Notes: generated by a model from the sequence alone, not told the origin. Shown: positions 17,756 through 27,850, counted from the first letter of the stretch. The stretch is 64,000 nucleotides of DNA from Phycisphaerae bacterium (GCA_029260035.1 JAJDEA010000264.1:16453-80452), one strand, 5' to 3'. Translations and numbers: made by a program.

Positions 17756-19192
17756 ATGATCCAGGCAGGTCTACCAAAAACAGGGAGAGCAGTCCTTGAG
17801 CCGTTGGCACTGTCCCCGTCGGTCAGTCAAGCCATTGTGAGATTCGCGAAATCGAAGAACCCCGCGATTCTCGAAAGTTCTCTTGCGACACATAGTTACG
17901 GTCGTTATTGCGTTCTCGCAGCCGACCCAATTGACAGTTTTTTCACAGCCAATAGCGACACTACTTGCGCTATCGAATCACTAGCTGAAAAGTGCGCAAC
18001 ATATCCAACAGTCGATGCGAGAGACAAGCAAATTCCATTTTGCGGAGGATGGATTGGTTTCTTGACATACGAGGCTGGATTGTCAATTGAGAAGATTGAT
18101 TCCAGAAAACCGGCCGACCTGCCCTACCCGCTGGCTCAATTCTTTCTTTATGACTGTGCCGCGATTTTCGATCATACTGAAAAACAATGGTTGGCATTAG
18201 CCGTCGAATGGCCCGCTTCGTTGGGCATTCGTCGACCAAGTGTCAAATCGAGACTCGCCAGCGTGCAAGCCATGCTTGAACAAGCTGCCGAGACCCCGGC
18301 GCCAGAACAGAAAGAACCAACCGTTCCGACGGCCCTGATTCCCAACATGACACAATCCAGGTACTTCGCCAAGGTAGCGCGAGCGAAACAACACATCGAA
18401 GCGGGAGACATCTATCAGGTTAATCTCACACAACGTTTTTCCGGCGAAACAGAATTGACGCCAGCGGACCTGTATCTACGTCTGCGCGAGACGTCGCCTT
18501 CACCCTACGCAGCGTTCCTTCACTGGGATAATATAGCCGTGATTAGCTCTTCGCCGGAGTTGTTCCTCAAGCTGCGTCAAAATCATGTCATCACACGCCC
18601 TATCAAAGGAACCCGCCCCCGTGGAGGCGACGCCATCATGGATCGGGCATTACGTGATGAACTCGCCCGAAGCGAAAAGGACCGGGCGGAACTGAACATG
18701 ATTATAGACCTGCTCCGCAATGATCTCGGTAAAGTCTGCAAATACGACACCGTACGCGTATCGGAGGCTGGCGAGCTGGAAGAACACCCTACCGTCTTCC
18801 ACCGAGTCGCAACCATCACCGGTCAACTGTCACCCGGGAAAAACTGGGCGGACTTGCTCCTGGCTGCATTTCCCGGCGGCTCCATCACCGGCGCACCGAA
18901 GATTCGTGCCATGCAAATCGTAGAAGAACTCGAATCGACGCCGCGAGGTGTTTATTGTGGATCGATAGGCGTAATCGGATTGGATGGATCGCTCGATCTC
19001 AACATCGCGATCCGAACGATCGTTCAACAAGGAAATGCCGTTCACTGCCATGCAGGCGGCGCGATCGTAGCCGACAGCACGGCTGAGCAGGAATACGAAG
19101 AATGTTTGGCCAAGGTACAAGGAATGCTGCGCGCCCTCTCTGGCGGCATAGAGACTACGCACAGCACCAACGAAAGGGTGGCTCTCTGTTGA
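17756..19192 (+). CDS. pabB: aminodeoxychorismate synthase component I
   Basis: 478 residues from the ATG at 17756; a TTG nine codons earlier is possible and no clear ribosome site decides. The enzyme aminates chorismate to 4-amino-4-deoxychorismate for folate. The chorismate-binding domain includes GDIYQVNLTQRF, SSSPELFL, PIKGTRPRG (282-290), NMIIDLLRNDLG, FPGGSITGAPKIRAM and YCGSIGVIG. PIKGT with Lys284 marks PabB; anthranilate synthase has PIAGT. The following gene overlaps it and encodes the lyase acting on its product, which supports pabB over trpE. The amidotransferase PabA is not in the window. Confidence 0.93.
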   Translation: MIQAGLPKTGRAVLEPLALSPSVSQAIVRFAKSKNPAILESSLATHSYGRYCVLAADPIDSFFTANSDTTCAIESLAEKCATYPTVDARDKQIPFCGGWIGFLTYEAGLSIEKIDSRKPADLPYPLAQFFLYDCAAIFDHTEKQWLALAVEWPASLGIRRPSVKSRLASVQAMLEQAAETPAPEQKEPTVPTALIPNMTQSRYFAKVARAKQHIEAGDIYQVNLTQRFSGETELTPADLYLRLRETSPSPYAAFLHWDNIAVISSSPELFLKLRQNHVITRPIKGTRPRGGDAIMDRALRDELARSEKDRAELNMIIDLLRNDLGKVCKYDTVRVSEAGELEEHPTVFHRVATITGQLSPGKNWADLLLAAFPGGSITGAPKIRAMQIVEELESTPRGVYCGSIGVIGLDGSLDLNIAIRTIVQQGNAVHCHAGGAIVADSTAEQEYEECLAKVQGMLRALSGGIETTHSTNERVALC

Positions 19193-20049
19193 CATCATCC
19201 GTTCACTTCAATGGACATTTCATGCAGGAATGTGATGCAAGTATCCGTGTTTCAGACGGCGGATGGCTGCACGGCGCGGGACTCTTTGAAACCATGCGGG
19301 CGGAAAACGGACGGGTTTTTCGACTTGCCCGCCATCTCGCCAGGCTTCGGGCATCAGCCGAGAAACTGCTCACACCAATATCACTCGACGATCTCCCGAC
19401 CGACGAAATCTTGCAGGAATTGATGAAGCGAAACGAATTGACCAGCGCCCGAATCCGACTGTCTGTAACTTCAGGTCCAATGCTTGACAATCCGGACGCG
19501 AATGCGAGCCAGCTTACCGTTTGTGCAACCGCTACCAAGTTGTCGCCACCGGACTCGAGAGTCTACGCAAATGGCGTCACCGTCAAGCTGTGCGACTACC
19601 GCATATCAACATCGGACCCGTTGGCTGGCCACAAGACGACATGCTACTTGCCCCGACTGCTCGGACTTCGGCTTGCACAGCAAGCCAGCTGCATGGAGGC
19701 GATTTGGTTTACAACACAAAAGCATCTGGCGGAAGGATGCATCAGTAATATATTCATAATTTCTGGCGAAACGCTAAAGACCCCTCCACTTTCGACGCCC
19801 GTTTTACCAGGCGTTGCGCGTAGCACGGTCTTGGAGTTGGCTGGCGCCGCGGGTCTGGCTCCGGAGGAAACGGTTCTTGGTATAGACGATCTTCTTGATG
19901 CCGACGAGGTGTTCCTAACCAATTCCATCATGCAGGTGCTGCCAGTTATCAGCATAGAAAAACACACCGTTCGTGATGGGCAGGTCGGGCCATTTAGCAA
20001 GAAACTACTGCAAGAGTATCGGGAATTGCTCAAAACGGAGTGTGCATAA
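19189..20049 (+). CDS. pabC: aminodeoxychorismate lyase (PLP fold type IV)
   Basis: 286 residues from a TTG that overlaps the pabB stop (TTGA), with AAAGGGTGG just upstream. It releases pyruvate from aminodeoxychorismate to give p-aminobenzoate. Fold-type IV features: GLFETMRAENGRVFRLARHL near residues 31-50, catalytic PLP lysine Lys149 in LAGHKTTCYLPRL, and LAEGCISNIF (Glu182 contacts the pyridine nitrogen). Branched-chain aminotransferases and D-amino-acid transaminases share the fold, but the position directly after pabB makes the lyase assignment the best one. Confidence 0.9.
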   Translation: MTSSVHFNGHFMQECDASIRVSDGGWLHGAGLFETMRAENGRVFRLARHLARLRASAEKLLTPISLDDLPTDEILQELMKRNELTSARIRLSVTSGPMLDNPDANASQLTVCATATKLSPPDSRVYANGVTVKLCDYRISTSDPLAGHKTTCYLPRLLGLRLAQQASCMEAIWFTTQKHLAEGCISNIFIISGETLKTPPLSTPVLPGVARSTVLELAGAAGLAPEETVLGIDDLLDADEVFLTNSIMQVLPVISIEKHTVRDGQVGPFSKKLLQEYRELLKTECA

Positions 20050-20051
20050 AC

Positions 20052-21185
20052 ATGAGCAAGAAAACCTCACCGCGTAAAGTTTGTATCAAAGACGTTTGCC
20101 GGGCCTTTGAAAACATCGCGCCGCTCTCGCTCGCCCAGGATTGGGATAACGTCGGGCTGCTGGCAGGCGACGAAGCCGCGACTGTTCGGCGAGTGATGCA
20201 CTGCATCGACCTTACACACGCGGTCGTGGATGAAGCAATTCGGAAGAAGATTGACTTTCTTCATGCGTACCATCCGCCGTTGTTCAAACCCGTAGGGTCT
20301 CTGCGAAAATCGAGCGATGGAACCGACGGCATTGTATTTCGTTGCGTGCGAAAAGGGATAGCCATCTACTCTACGCACACAGCACTCGATGCGGCTGAAG
20401 GCGGAACGAATGACGTCATAGCATCGCTGTGCGGAATTCGCGAAACGCAGCCATTGGAATACATCGACGAGCACTCAGCCAATATGTTCAAACTGGTCGT
20501 ATTTGTGCCAGAAGAAAAAACCGAGGAAGTCGCGGGCGCGATGTTTTCCGCTGGTGCAGGCCATATCGGCCATTACAGCAATTGCAGCTATCGCACTTTC
20601 GGCCAAGGGTCATTCTTCGGCGATCCATCTACGAAGCCCGCAGTGGGGAAGAAAGGGAAAATGGAAATGGTAGACGAAGTCCGGCTCGAAACGATCGTCT
20701 CCTCCAAAGACCTGCCCCAAACCGTCACTGCAATGCTCAGCATGCACCCTTACGACGAACCAGCCTACGACATTTATGCCCTTCAAAAGCGCCCTGTTCG
20801 TGGCATTGGTAGAATCGGAGATCTTCAACGTTCTTCATCGCTTACACAATTCGCGCGAAAGCTGGCCCGTGCCACACAATCGAAGAACGTTCAAATCGTC
20901 GGTGATCAAGCTCAGGAAATCAATCGCGCGATTATCGTAGTCGGTGCGGCGGGCAGCCTGCCGTTTCGTATTCCTTTGACGAAAAACGACGTCATCGTGA
21001 CAGGTGAGATTCGACATCACGACGCTCTTAGCATACGACGAAAGGGTTGCTGCGCCGTAGCACTAAGCCATTGGTCAAGCGAGCGCCCAGCCTTGCAGCC
21101 AATAAGCGAACGACTTCATAATATGCTGCCTGCCATTCAAGTCGAGATCAGTACTGCGGACTGTGATCCACTCGAACGCTTGTAA
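20052..21185 (+). CDS. Nif3/YbgI (DUF34) family dinuclear-metal protein
   Basis: 377 residues from the ATG at 20052; a GTG at 20040 would overlap pabC. The family binds two metal ions and includes GTP cyclohydrolase I type 2-like annotations, but its true reaction is unsettled. Seen here: AQDWDNVGLLAGD near residue 30, HAYHPPLFKPVG (metal-binding His pair), THTALDAAEGG and C-terminal VTGEIRHHDAL. Residues ~145-245 are the PII/CutA1-like insertion found in the long form (MFKLVVFVPEE ... HPYDEPAYDIYAL). It follows pabC by two bases, so it probably belongs to that operon; a link to pterin chemistry is a guess. Confidence 0.88.
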   Translation: MSKKTSPRKVCIKDVCRAFENIAPLSLAQDWDNVGLLAGDEAATVRRVMHCIDLTHAVVDEAIRKKIDFLHAYHPPLFKPVGSLRKSSDGTDGIVFRCVRKGIAIYSTHTALDAAEGGTNDVIASLCGIRETQPLEYIDEHSANMFKLVVFVPEEKTEEVAGAMFSAGAGHIGHYSNCSYRTFGQGSFFGDPSTKPAVGKKGKMEMVDEVRLETIVSSKDLPQTVTAMLSMHPYDEPAYDIYALQKRPVRGIGRIGDLQRSSSLTQFARKLARATQSKNVQIVGDQAQEINRAIIVVGAAGSLPFRIPLTKNDVIVTGEIRHHDALSIRRKGCCAVALSHWSSERPALQPISERLHNMLPAIQVEISTADCDPLERL

Positions 21186-21706
21186 TTTCCCTTGCGTGGG
21201 GTTGACCCCAATTCACACACAGTGTACCGATTCGACGCGCATTCCTCCGTGCCAGACGTCCGACCTTTCTCTCTCCTGACAGTCACTCACTTATGGGGAT
21301 AGGGATTCCCCCCGTCTCGAAACAAACCTAGAAGAAAGCATGGTCCAATATGTCATACATCTTGCACAGAAAATTTCCAAGGCAAACCACACAGAAGCTG
21401 AATGGGATTTCGCCCGAGCCTATGCGGAAAACCCCGACGACACCTTTGCAATAAGAACGTGTCTACCCGCTCGATTACTCATGGCATTCCCTTAGATTAG
21501 CCGTTCAGGTTCTCGCGCTCGCGATTGACCATGCAAAGACGACTTAAAACGTCTTTCAAGAGTTGCCAATGGCACCAGTCGATGAGTCGAAATGAAAGGC
21601 TCTGAACCGAGCAAATAAGTTGCCACATAGGTCGGCAAAGTGACATGCAATACTTGTTTCAAAGAACGACGCGCCGCCTGTTCGTACTGACGTAAGGTGA
21701 ACCATT
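21186..21706. other. 521-bp gap with two hairpins and a possible small ORF
   Basis: Two short inverted repeats are visible: GGGGA/TCCCC at 21295-21311 and AAAGACG/CGTCTTT at 21535-21556 (8-base loop). A 51-codon ORF lies between them (listed separately). Nothing else is recognised. Confidence 0.5.
21340..21495 (+). CDS. possible 51-aa protein
   Basis: ATG to TAG, with AGAAGAAAG just upstream as a weak ribosome site. The product is moderately charged (for example TEAEWDFARAYAENPDD) and has no signal or known motif. Composition looks protein-like but length alone gives little support. Confidence 0.25.
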   Translation: MVQYVIHLAQKISKANHTEAEWDFARAYAENPDDTFAIRTCLPARLLMAFP

Positions 21707-23350
21707 ATGGCTAAGATACTTGTTGTCGATGACGTTATGTACAATGTCAAGCTTCTTGCATACAACTTGGCCGATGACGGATACGAAGTTTTGACCGCCA
21801 ATAGTGGCCAACAGGCGCTCGCCATTGCCAAGTCTGATTGCCCCGACGTTGTCCTCCTCGACATCATGATGCCAGAAATGGATGGCATCGAAGTGTGCAA
21901 GCGAATGCAGCAGGATCCTGAACTTCGAGTGATCCCTGTCATTATGGTGTCTGCGCTGGATCAAGAAGAAAACATAATTGCCGGGCTTGACGCCGGAGCC
22001 TGTGACTATGTCAAGAAACCTTTCCTTTGGCCAATCGTTGCTGCTCGTGTACGGTCTGCAGTTCGAATCAAGACGGACCATGATCGAATCGAAGAGATGA
22101 ATCACCGTTTGGAGCAAGCTCGATTGGAAGCCGAGAACGTTTCAGCAGCGAAAACAGAGTTTCTCGCAAATATGAGTCACGAAATCCGGACGCCCATGAC
22201 AGCAATTATGGGGTTCGCAGAAAACCTGCTTGACGACGAGCTAACAACTGATGAGCGAGATGATGCTGTAGAAACCATCCATCGCAACGGACAGGTGCTG
22301 CTGGAAATCATTAATGACATTCTCGACCTGGCCAAGATCGAAGCACGAAAACTGACCATCGAAAAAATTCGCTGTTCACCAACAGAAATTATCGCCCGTT
22401 TGATTTCGCTCATGCAGGTTCGCGCAGATGAGAAAGAAATCGCATTGAGCGTCCAGTACTCGGGCGCCATTCCGCAGTCCATCGAAACAGACCCAACGCG
22501 TTTGCAGCAAATCCTGCTCAATCTGATAGGCAACGCACTCAAGTTTACTGATGCTGGCTCGGTTCGATTGGAAATAAGTTTGGTTGATTCTATGAACGGC
22601 CGCGATACTGAGCCGGTGCTGCAATTTGATGTGCATGACACGGGCGTCGGCATGAGAGCGGAAAAAACAAAGAATCTATTCCAACAGTTTTCGCAGGAGG
22701 ACAGCTCGACGACAAGACGGTTTGGCGGGTCAGGGTTAGGCCTGGTCATTAGCAAACGTCTTGCTGGCATGCTAGGCGGCGACGTTGAACTCGTAACAAC
22801 CCAACTTGGCCAAGGATCGCATTTTCGTGCCACCGTTTTGACAGGGGATATTGAGGATATCGACATGCTCGATGATCCTGATGCGGCGACCGCTATACCG
22901 GCTTCGAGGCGGACACATTCAAAGCCAAAACTCAACTTTCCAGTCCGTATCCTTCTTGTCGAAGACGGTGCAGACAACCAACGACTCATTTCGCACATTC
23001 TCAAGATATCCGACGGGCTTGTCACTACCGCAGACAACGGAAAGCTGGGGGTGGATATTCTGCTGGAAAGCGAGAAAAACGGCGAACCCTTTGATGTCGT
23101 GCTGATGGATATGCAAATGCCCGTGATGGACGGCTACCAAGCAGTAAGGTTTCTTCGTGCAAGGGGGTTCAAGAAACCCATCATCGCCTTGACCGCACAC
23201 GCAATGGTTGGTGACCGCGACAAGTGTCTTGATGTTGGGTGCGACGAATATGTCACAAAACCGGTGAATCGACATTTACTCATAGAGACTGTTAACCACC
23301 TCGTTGAGTCTCCTTCATCGAAGCCTGTGCTGGCAGAATCCGGGGCATAG
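21707..23350 (+). CDS. hybrid sensor: receiver - histidine kinase - receiver
   Basis: 547 residues, ATG with AAGGTGA five bases upstream. REC1 (1-120) has phosphoacceptor Asp52 in LLDIMMPEMDG and the KK at 103-104. A coiled linker leads to HisKA with MSHEIRTPM (His158). The HATPase has NLIGNALKF (N box, Asn276), DTGVGM (311-316) and FGGSGLGL (339-346). REC2 (~412-535) has Asp468 in LMDMQMPVMDG. There is no membrane segment and no PAS domain, so it is a soluble kinase whose input arrives through phosphorylation or partner contact at REC1. No DNA-binding output is present. The gene stands alone with 521 bp upstream; partners are unknown. Confidence 0.93.
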   Translation: MAKILVVDDVMYNVKLLAYNLADDGYEVLTANSGQQALAIAKSDCPDVVLLDIMMPEMDGIEVCKRMQQDPELRVIPVIMVSALDQEENIIAGLDAGACDYVKKPFLWPIVAARVRSAVRIKTDHDRIEEMNHRLEQARLEAENVSAAKTEFLANMSHEIRTPMTAIMGFAENLLDDELTTDERDDAVETIHRNGQVLLEIINDILDLAKIEARKLTIEKIRCSPTEIIARLISLMQVRADEKEIALSVQYSGAIPQSIETDPTRLQQILLNLIGNALKFTDAGSVRLEISLVDSMNGRDTEPVLQFDVHDTGVGMRAEKTKNLFQQFSQEDSSTTRRFGGSGLGLVISKRLAGMLGGDVELVTTQLGQGSHFRATVLTGDIEDIDMLDDPDAATAIPASRRTHSKPKLNFPVRILLVEDGADNQRLISHILKISDGLVTTADNGKLGVDILLESEKNGEPFDVVLMDMQMPVMDGYQAVRFLRARGFKKPIIALTAHAMVGDRDKCLDVGCDEYVTKPVNRHLLIETVNHLVESPSSKPVLAESGA

Positions 23351-23407
23351 TTCCACTGTAACGGCACAAACAACAGACCTACACTATCCCAGAAGACTCT
23401 CTGCCAA

Positions 23408-26400
23408 TCACGGGATCATATCTGCCTCCAAAGGCGGCGCCGAACACGCTCCCTGCCCCTGTGGCCCCGGCGAGTTGGGCACATTAAACGGATAGAATTC
23501 TCGACCCGACCCAACTGCAAAAGCATTGACCGCACGCAGCACGTCGTTGCCATTTGCAACGCGGTCAGGAATCTCCGCATTGATATCAACCCATGACAAA
23601 TGCGGGGCCGATACGTCATCGAATCCTCGCAGAATCGCAACGATATCAAACCCGTTCATAATCAAATTTGGGGGTGTCCATGCGTTGGGAGGAGTTCTCG
23701 GGATCGTTGTTGAATCACCCGCAATAGTGAACGCGCCAACAATATCCGCCCACCATCGACCGTTCGTCGGAATCGCCGCCGTTTGGACGTTTAATGATGG
23801 ACTGAAAGTGATGCCGTCAATCGTAGAACGCACGCTATACCTCTCACCTGGCATTATCATACAGCCTCCAACGTGTACAACGGGCAGTGTCGCGAATGCA
23901 AACAGTGGCGGCGTCGAGTCGGAAACAAGATAAGTCAACCCAAGCCCAGAAATCGAACCCGGCGACGTGCCGTCAGTTCGAGGCGTGCTGATGAACCAAC
24001 TCTCGCCACTGTCTTCATGTGTAACTTGATAACCAAAGAGCAAGTTGATCGTGTTGACATCGGCATTGGCAGGCACGAAACTGATATATCGATTTTTCGT
24101 CGCGCCGTGCGGATAATCTGTAGCCGGAAGTGGCGGGACGATCATCCCGTCGCATGCATCGCCAATGCCATCGTTGTCGGAATCTTCCTGTCCGGGGTTC
24201 GAAACCGTCGGGCAGTTGTCACAAGGCGTCCCCCAGCCATCACCGTCTGGATCGCCGAATCCCTCATCAGATACGCCATCGCAGTTGTTGTCGATCCCAT
24301 CGCAGATTTCTTCACAGGTGGTTCCATCGCCTTGGTAGGTTCCTCCTGAATCAATACACGCTGTCTGAGAAACGGGATTGCTGCACCCCGCGATGCCGCT
24401 TGCATCGCAGCATGCCCCACTCCCCGTGCAAAGAGGCGGGACGCTCGTTGGATCAGCCGGGTTGCTACAGCCATCAATCTCGTCTCGATCCAGAAATCCA
24501 TCGAGATCGCGGTCTATGCCGATTCGAGTTTCCGTGCCCAGCGGAACCACCGTATACGTCAACTCACTTCCCGGCGTCGCCAACGCCCGGAGTTCCACAG
24601 CCGTAAATGTCTCACTGAATCGATCCGACTGAAAAAGCCCGCCTCCAACGTAAGCGTAACCGCGCTGCTCGCTGGCTTGCACGCCTTTCACAACGAGTCC
24701 GACCGCGCCCGCGTCAGCCAATCCGATCATGTCCGCGATAAGCTGAAGTCGCCCAGGTGGCGCGATCGCCTCATCGACAAGCGTAATCTGAATTCCAACA
24801 GCCGCTTGCGTGTCTTTGCTCATAGGACCGAGCAATTCACCCGGATTTTGAGGCGTGCCTAGCGGAAGGTCCGAACCCGAAAACGCGAGCATAAACGCCA
24901 CCAGGTCGGCGATATCCTGATCTGAGGTTACAGAAAAAACCGGCTCCCCCACAAAGCGGGCAATCGAGTCGATCGAGCCATCGTGGAAATAACCAAAGCC
25001 TGCAAGATTACTTAGTTGCGTCGTTTCAAAGCCAACCTTGTCGTATAGGTTACGCAAATGGGGCGTCTTCATGCTGACATTTGTTGAGCCGTCTAACCCA
25101 ATGACGGAGTGATGCAATTCGCCGTTTGGCCCTACCGGAAAAGGTACAAACTGGCCTCCGACAAAAACCAGATTGGATCCGATACCTGTAGGCAGCGTAT
25201 GACACGCCACACAATTCACGCCGTCCAAACCAGCCAGCCGGTATAGGTCCAATCCCCGAAGCGCATCGCCCGGTCCCAAGGGCAACCCCGGCGGTGCGAA
25301 TCGGCCGATCGTGAAGTGCCCAGGCAAAGGCAAATTAGCCGGAAGCGCGTTGTCAAATTCGCGGAACGGATTGGGTGGAAAGGTAATCGTTGCGAGGAAA
25401 TCCTCAAACTGCTGCATTTCCACGGGGGTCAGATTGATGTCATCTCCTAGAAGCCCCAGGAAAGCGCCGTTGAATTCCTCGATACCGTTTCGATCGCCCC
25501 GCCAATGGTGTGGCTCTTTGCCAATGATGTCTTGAAGCGTCTGCGTCGTCATTGGCCCCTTCATAGGATGCCAGTTCTGACAATTCCCCAACAAACCGTT
25601 GCTGCAGTTTTGATTAAATGTCTTCACGTCTCCCGCCGGATTACCCAAATCCCAAGCCAAGCGGTCAAAACGAGCGTCGATGTGGCACGAACCGCATGAC
25701 GTATGCCCCAAGCCTGAATTCTTCCGCGTGTCATACAAGTGTTTTCGGCCCAGTTTGATCGCAGGAGGCGACGGGTCAAAGAAAGGAACGCGTAGCGTTT
25801 CCGATTCCGTGATCGCATCCACAACGGAAATGCTCCCGTCGAATTTGTTCACGACGTACAACTGCTGCCTCGCCTCATCGAGAACAATCCCCGTCGGCCC
25901 CTCACCCACTTCAATCGTCGGCTGAAGACCGGCGGGAGCACCCGCTGCATCAATGACAACAAGATTGTTGGATCCCATACCTGTAATATAGGCGCGGGTG
26001 CCAGCCGTATTCCAAACGATTCCGCGAGGATCGCCCAGTGATTGATCACGGCCTGCTTGTGGAATCGTCGGAGTCAGGTAGGTCAGGTGTGGATTCAGGT
26101 CAATCACCGCCACGGTTCCCAACGTCACGGGATCGACACCGCCAATGTTGACTCGAATGAATCGCCCGTTGAGAACCGGCTCAAATCTGATTTCATTCGT
26201 AGCCTCTGTGCCTACGACGGTTATGATTCCGTTGGTCGGGTGGACGCTTATCGCCATACACGCATTCATAAGACCCGACGCGTACGTTACTGCGAGCGTC
26301 GTAGTATCAATTACAGCTACATCGTGGTCGGGCAAATCCCAGCCGGGCTGCCTGCCCGACTCTACTGCGTTAGCGCCGCTGACTAAATCTGTCCAGTTAC

Positions 26401-27181
26401 CGCTATTATCATCCAACCACTGATCGGCGCTGTCTTTCCTGACAATCATGCCGACGGCTGGAGGCGATGGATTGCCGGGTTTCATCGGCGGCGTAAAAAC
26501 CAGGCCGTCGTTGGGCGGAGGATTGACACCTCCATAAGGCCCAAGTGGACTATTCACAACATTGGGTGGGAAACCGTTGTTTATTGTGCTTCCACCGCCG
26601 AGGATGGTGGTCTTATTACCAGACTCGAAAATAGCCACATACACCTGACTGCCATCCGCGCTGACCGCCATGGCACGCGGATCCTCGCCCTCGATCGGAA
26701 TGGTGGTCGGCAGCACAGCTGGACTATCCGGATCAAAGACCATTACTGCATTGGCTTGCGAGCACGAGACGAACGCGCGCCGAGGCGTTCCTGCAAACGC
26801 AACGTCAGTCGGCTCGTCTAGTGTCCTCAATGTCCGGACGACATTCATGGCGCCGAGATCGACAATGCTAACGCTGTCGGAAATATGGTTCACAACCCAT
26901 ACGGTGGAATCGTCCAGCGCGCGAACGGAAACCGGATCCAAGCCGACAGGCACGCTGCCTGCCAAACTCGGCGTCCCCGATGAGATGTCGAAAACTTCGA
27001 GACGGTTATCAGCGGTATTCACAACCAGCAACTTCGCGCCGTCCGGCGTCATATCGACGGGGCTGACGTGTGGGCTTTCCCAGTTTACAAAACTCGGTTG
27101 AGCGTAAGCAAGATTAGGTAATGCTGAAACGATTGCGCCGAAGAAAAAACAAAGGCTTGTACGATGGATAGCGCTCTTCAT
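23408..27181 (-). CDS. exported beta-propeller / di-heme cytochrome / thrombospondin-3 fusion
   Basis: 1257 residues with signal peptide cleaved near AYAQ. Residues ~30-460 are YncE-like propeller repeats (LLVVNTADNRLEVFDI, VAVIDLNPHLTYLT, QQLYVVNKFDGSISVVDA). Residues ~475-790 carry two c-type haem sites, CGSCH (496-500) and CVACH (657-661), spaced as in the MauG/di-haem peroxidase superfamily. Residues ~935-1035 are Cys/Asp-rich calcium-type repeats (CDGIDNNCDGVSDEG, DNDGIGDACDG). The end is a planctomycete-type tail (NGNDVLRAVNAF). It is likely periplasmic or surface-bound and redox-active; the substrate is unknown. Propeller-peroxidase fusions occur in this phylum, but the added thrombospondin part is notable. 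Single-gene unit. Confidence 0.88.
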   Translation of the reverse strand: MKSAIHRTSLCFFFGAIVSALPNLAYAQPSFVNWESPHVSPVDMTPDGAKLLVVNTADNRLEVFDISSGTPSLAGSVPVGLDPVSVRALDDSTVWVVNHISDSVSIVDLGAMNVVRTLRTLDEPTDVAFAGTPRRAFVSCSQANAVMVFDPDSPAVLPTTIPIEGEDPRAMAVSADGSQVYVAIFESGNKTTILGGGSTINNGFPPNVVNSPLGPYGGVNPPPNDGLVFTPPMKPGNPSPPAVGMIVRKDSADQWLDDNSGNWTDLVSGANAVESGRQPGWDLPDHDVAVIDTTTLAVTYASGLMNACMAISVHPTNGIITVVGTEATNEIRFEPVLNGRFIRVNIGGVDPVTLGTVAVIDLNPHLTYLTPTIPQAGRDQSLGDPRGIVWNTAGTRAYITGMGSNNLVVIDAAGAPAGLQPTIEVGEGPTGIVLDEARQQLYVVNKFDGSISVVDAITESETLRVPFFDPSPPAIKLGRKHLYDTRKNSGLGHTSCGSCHIDARFDRLAWDLGNPAGDVKTFNQNCSNGLLGNCQNWHPMKGPMTTQTLQDIIGKEPHHWRGDRNGIEEFNGAFLGLLGDDINLTPVEMQQFEDFLATITFPPNPFREFDNALPANLPLPGHFTIGRFAPPGLPLGPGDALRGLDLYRLAGLDGVNCVACHTLPTGIGSNLVFVGGQFVPFPVGPNGELHHSVIGLDGSTNVSMKTPHLRNLYDKVGFETTQLSNLAGFGYFHDGSIDSIARFVGEPVFSVTSDQDIADLVAFMLAFSGSDLPLGTPQNPGELLGPMSKDTQAAVGIQITLVDEAIAPPGRLQLIADMIGLADAGAVGLVVKGVQASEQRGYAYVGGGLFQSDRFSETFTAVELRALATPGSELTYTVVPLGTETRIGIDRDLDGFLDRDEIDGCSNPADPTSVPPLCTGSGACCDASGIAGCSNPVSQTACIDSGGTYQGDGTTCEEICDGIDNNCDGVSDEGFGDPDGDGWGTPCDNCPTVSNPGQEDSDNDGIGDACDGMIVPPLPATDYPHGATKNRYISFVPANADVNTINLLFGYQVTHEDSGESWFISTPRTDGTSPGSISGLGLTYLVSDSTPPLFAFATLPVVHVGGCMIMPGERYSVRSTIDGITFSPSLNVQTAAIPTNGRWWADIVGAFTIAGDSTTIPRTPPNAWTPPNLIMNGFDIVAILRGFDDVSAPHLSWVDINAEIPDRVANGNDVLRAVNAFAVGSGREFYPFNVPNSPGPQGQGACSAPPLEADMIP

Positions 27182-27527
27182 TCCTTAAACTCCTTAGCTA
27201 AATAACTCGCCTTCCGGCTAAGCTTCACGGCCCCGGCTGCGCTAATGACGCTTCATAGTGATGCTTCGAAAGTTTCGCCCGAATCTATTGGCCAAACGAG
27301 ATCATGCTCGTTCTATTGCCGCGGTTTGATTATATGAGATCACGATATGTAATTCGCTTAAGGCAACCTAATTTTTTTGGACATTAGAAAGCGCTATCAT
27401 TAGAGCGATGAACAGGACGGCATCTCACTGGCACCTTCGCCCATCGGGAGCGCGAGAATCGCAGCTTCTCGATTTACGATCCAAGCAACCGAAGAGCCGT
27501 CCGACGAGGTTTCTTGTGGGTAATGCG

Positions 27528-27566
27528 GAAGGCTTGACATCACTGCATGCGAGGCGTCAAGCCTTC
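27528..27566. other. 11-bp perfect inverted repeat, possible RNA hairpin
   Basis: GAAGGCTTGAC (27528-27538) pairs with GTCAAGCCTTC (27556-27566) around a 17-base loop; outer TGCG/CGCA can extend the stem with a bulge. No run of T follows on either strand, so it is not a standard terminator. Confidence 0.45.
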
Positions 27567-27620
27567 AGGTGCCGCAACCTTCAATGGGAAAGGAAAAACT
27601 TTTGGCGTTGTAGAAGGTAG

Positions 27621-27670
27621 GTCAAAAAAAGAAAATCCCATCCGGCTCGCGTTACGAACCAGATGGGATT
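27621..27670 (-). terminator. terminator-like hairpin, minus strand
   Basis: AATCCCATC (27634-27642) pairs with GATGGGATT (27662-27670), with inner GG/CC and TCG/CGA pairs. Read on the minus strand it is followed by a T-rich run (TTTTCTTTTTTTGAC). It could end transcripts coming from the secreted-protein gene at 28480-28947 or from the remnant at 27755. Confidence 0.65.
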
Positions 27671-27754
27671 ATCCCTCGTGAAAGATGAGAATCTAAAAAA
27701 ATGAGTGAGCGTCACTCGCCCGATTGACCGCCACGGAAGCGGAACGGGAAGACA

Positions 27755-27850
27755 TCAAATCCCCAAGGCCAAGTCGATCTTCTCTACAATATCGTCAGGC
27801 AGTTTGCAGTTGATTCCCTCGCCGACAACATCGAGAACAGATCTCACCAA
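27755..27850 (-). pseudogene. possible remnant of a small gene
   Basis: A 31-codon segment ending VEKIDLALGI before TGA reads like protein, with LPDDIVEK before it. The same frame continues upstream through in-frame stops at about 27868 and 28016 with protein-like text between them, including LKAAEGING. It lies 85 bp before a terminator hairpin on the same strand. This suggests a decayed small secreted-protein gene, but no relative is recognised. Confidence 0.25.

Noticed and set aside
18300..19192. Anthranilate synthase (trpE) as the identity of the chorismate enzyme
   Set aside because: The motif is PIKGT rather than PIAGT, and an overlapping aminodeoxychorismate lyase follows.
27408..27620. 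70-codon plus-strand ORF in the 27-28 kb gap
   Set aside because: No ribosome site; the frame crosses the 11-bp inverted repeat and reads as basic low-information sequence.
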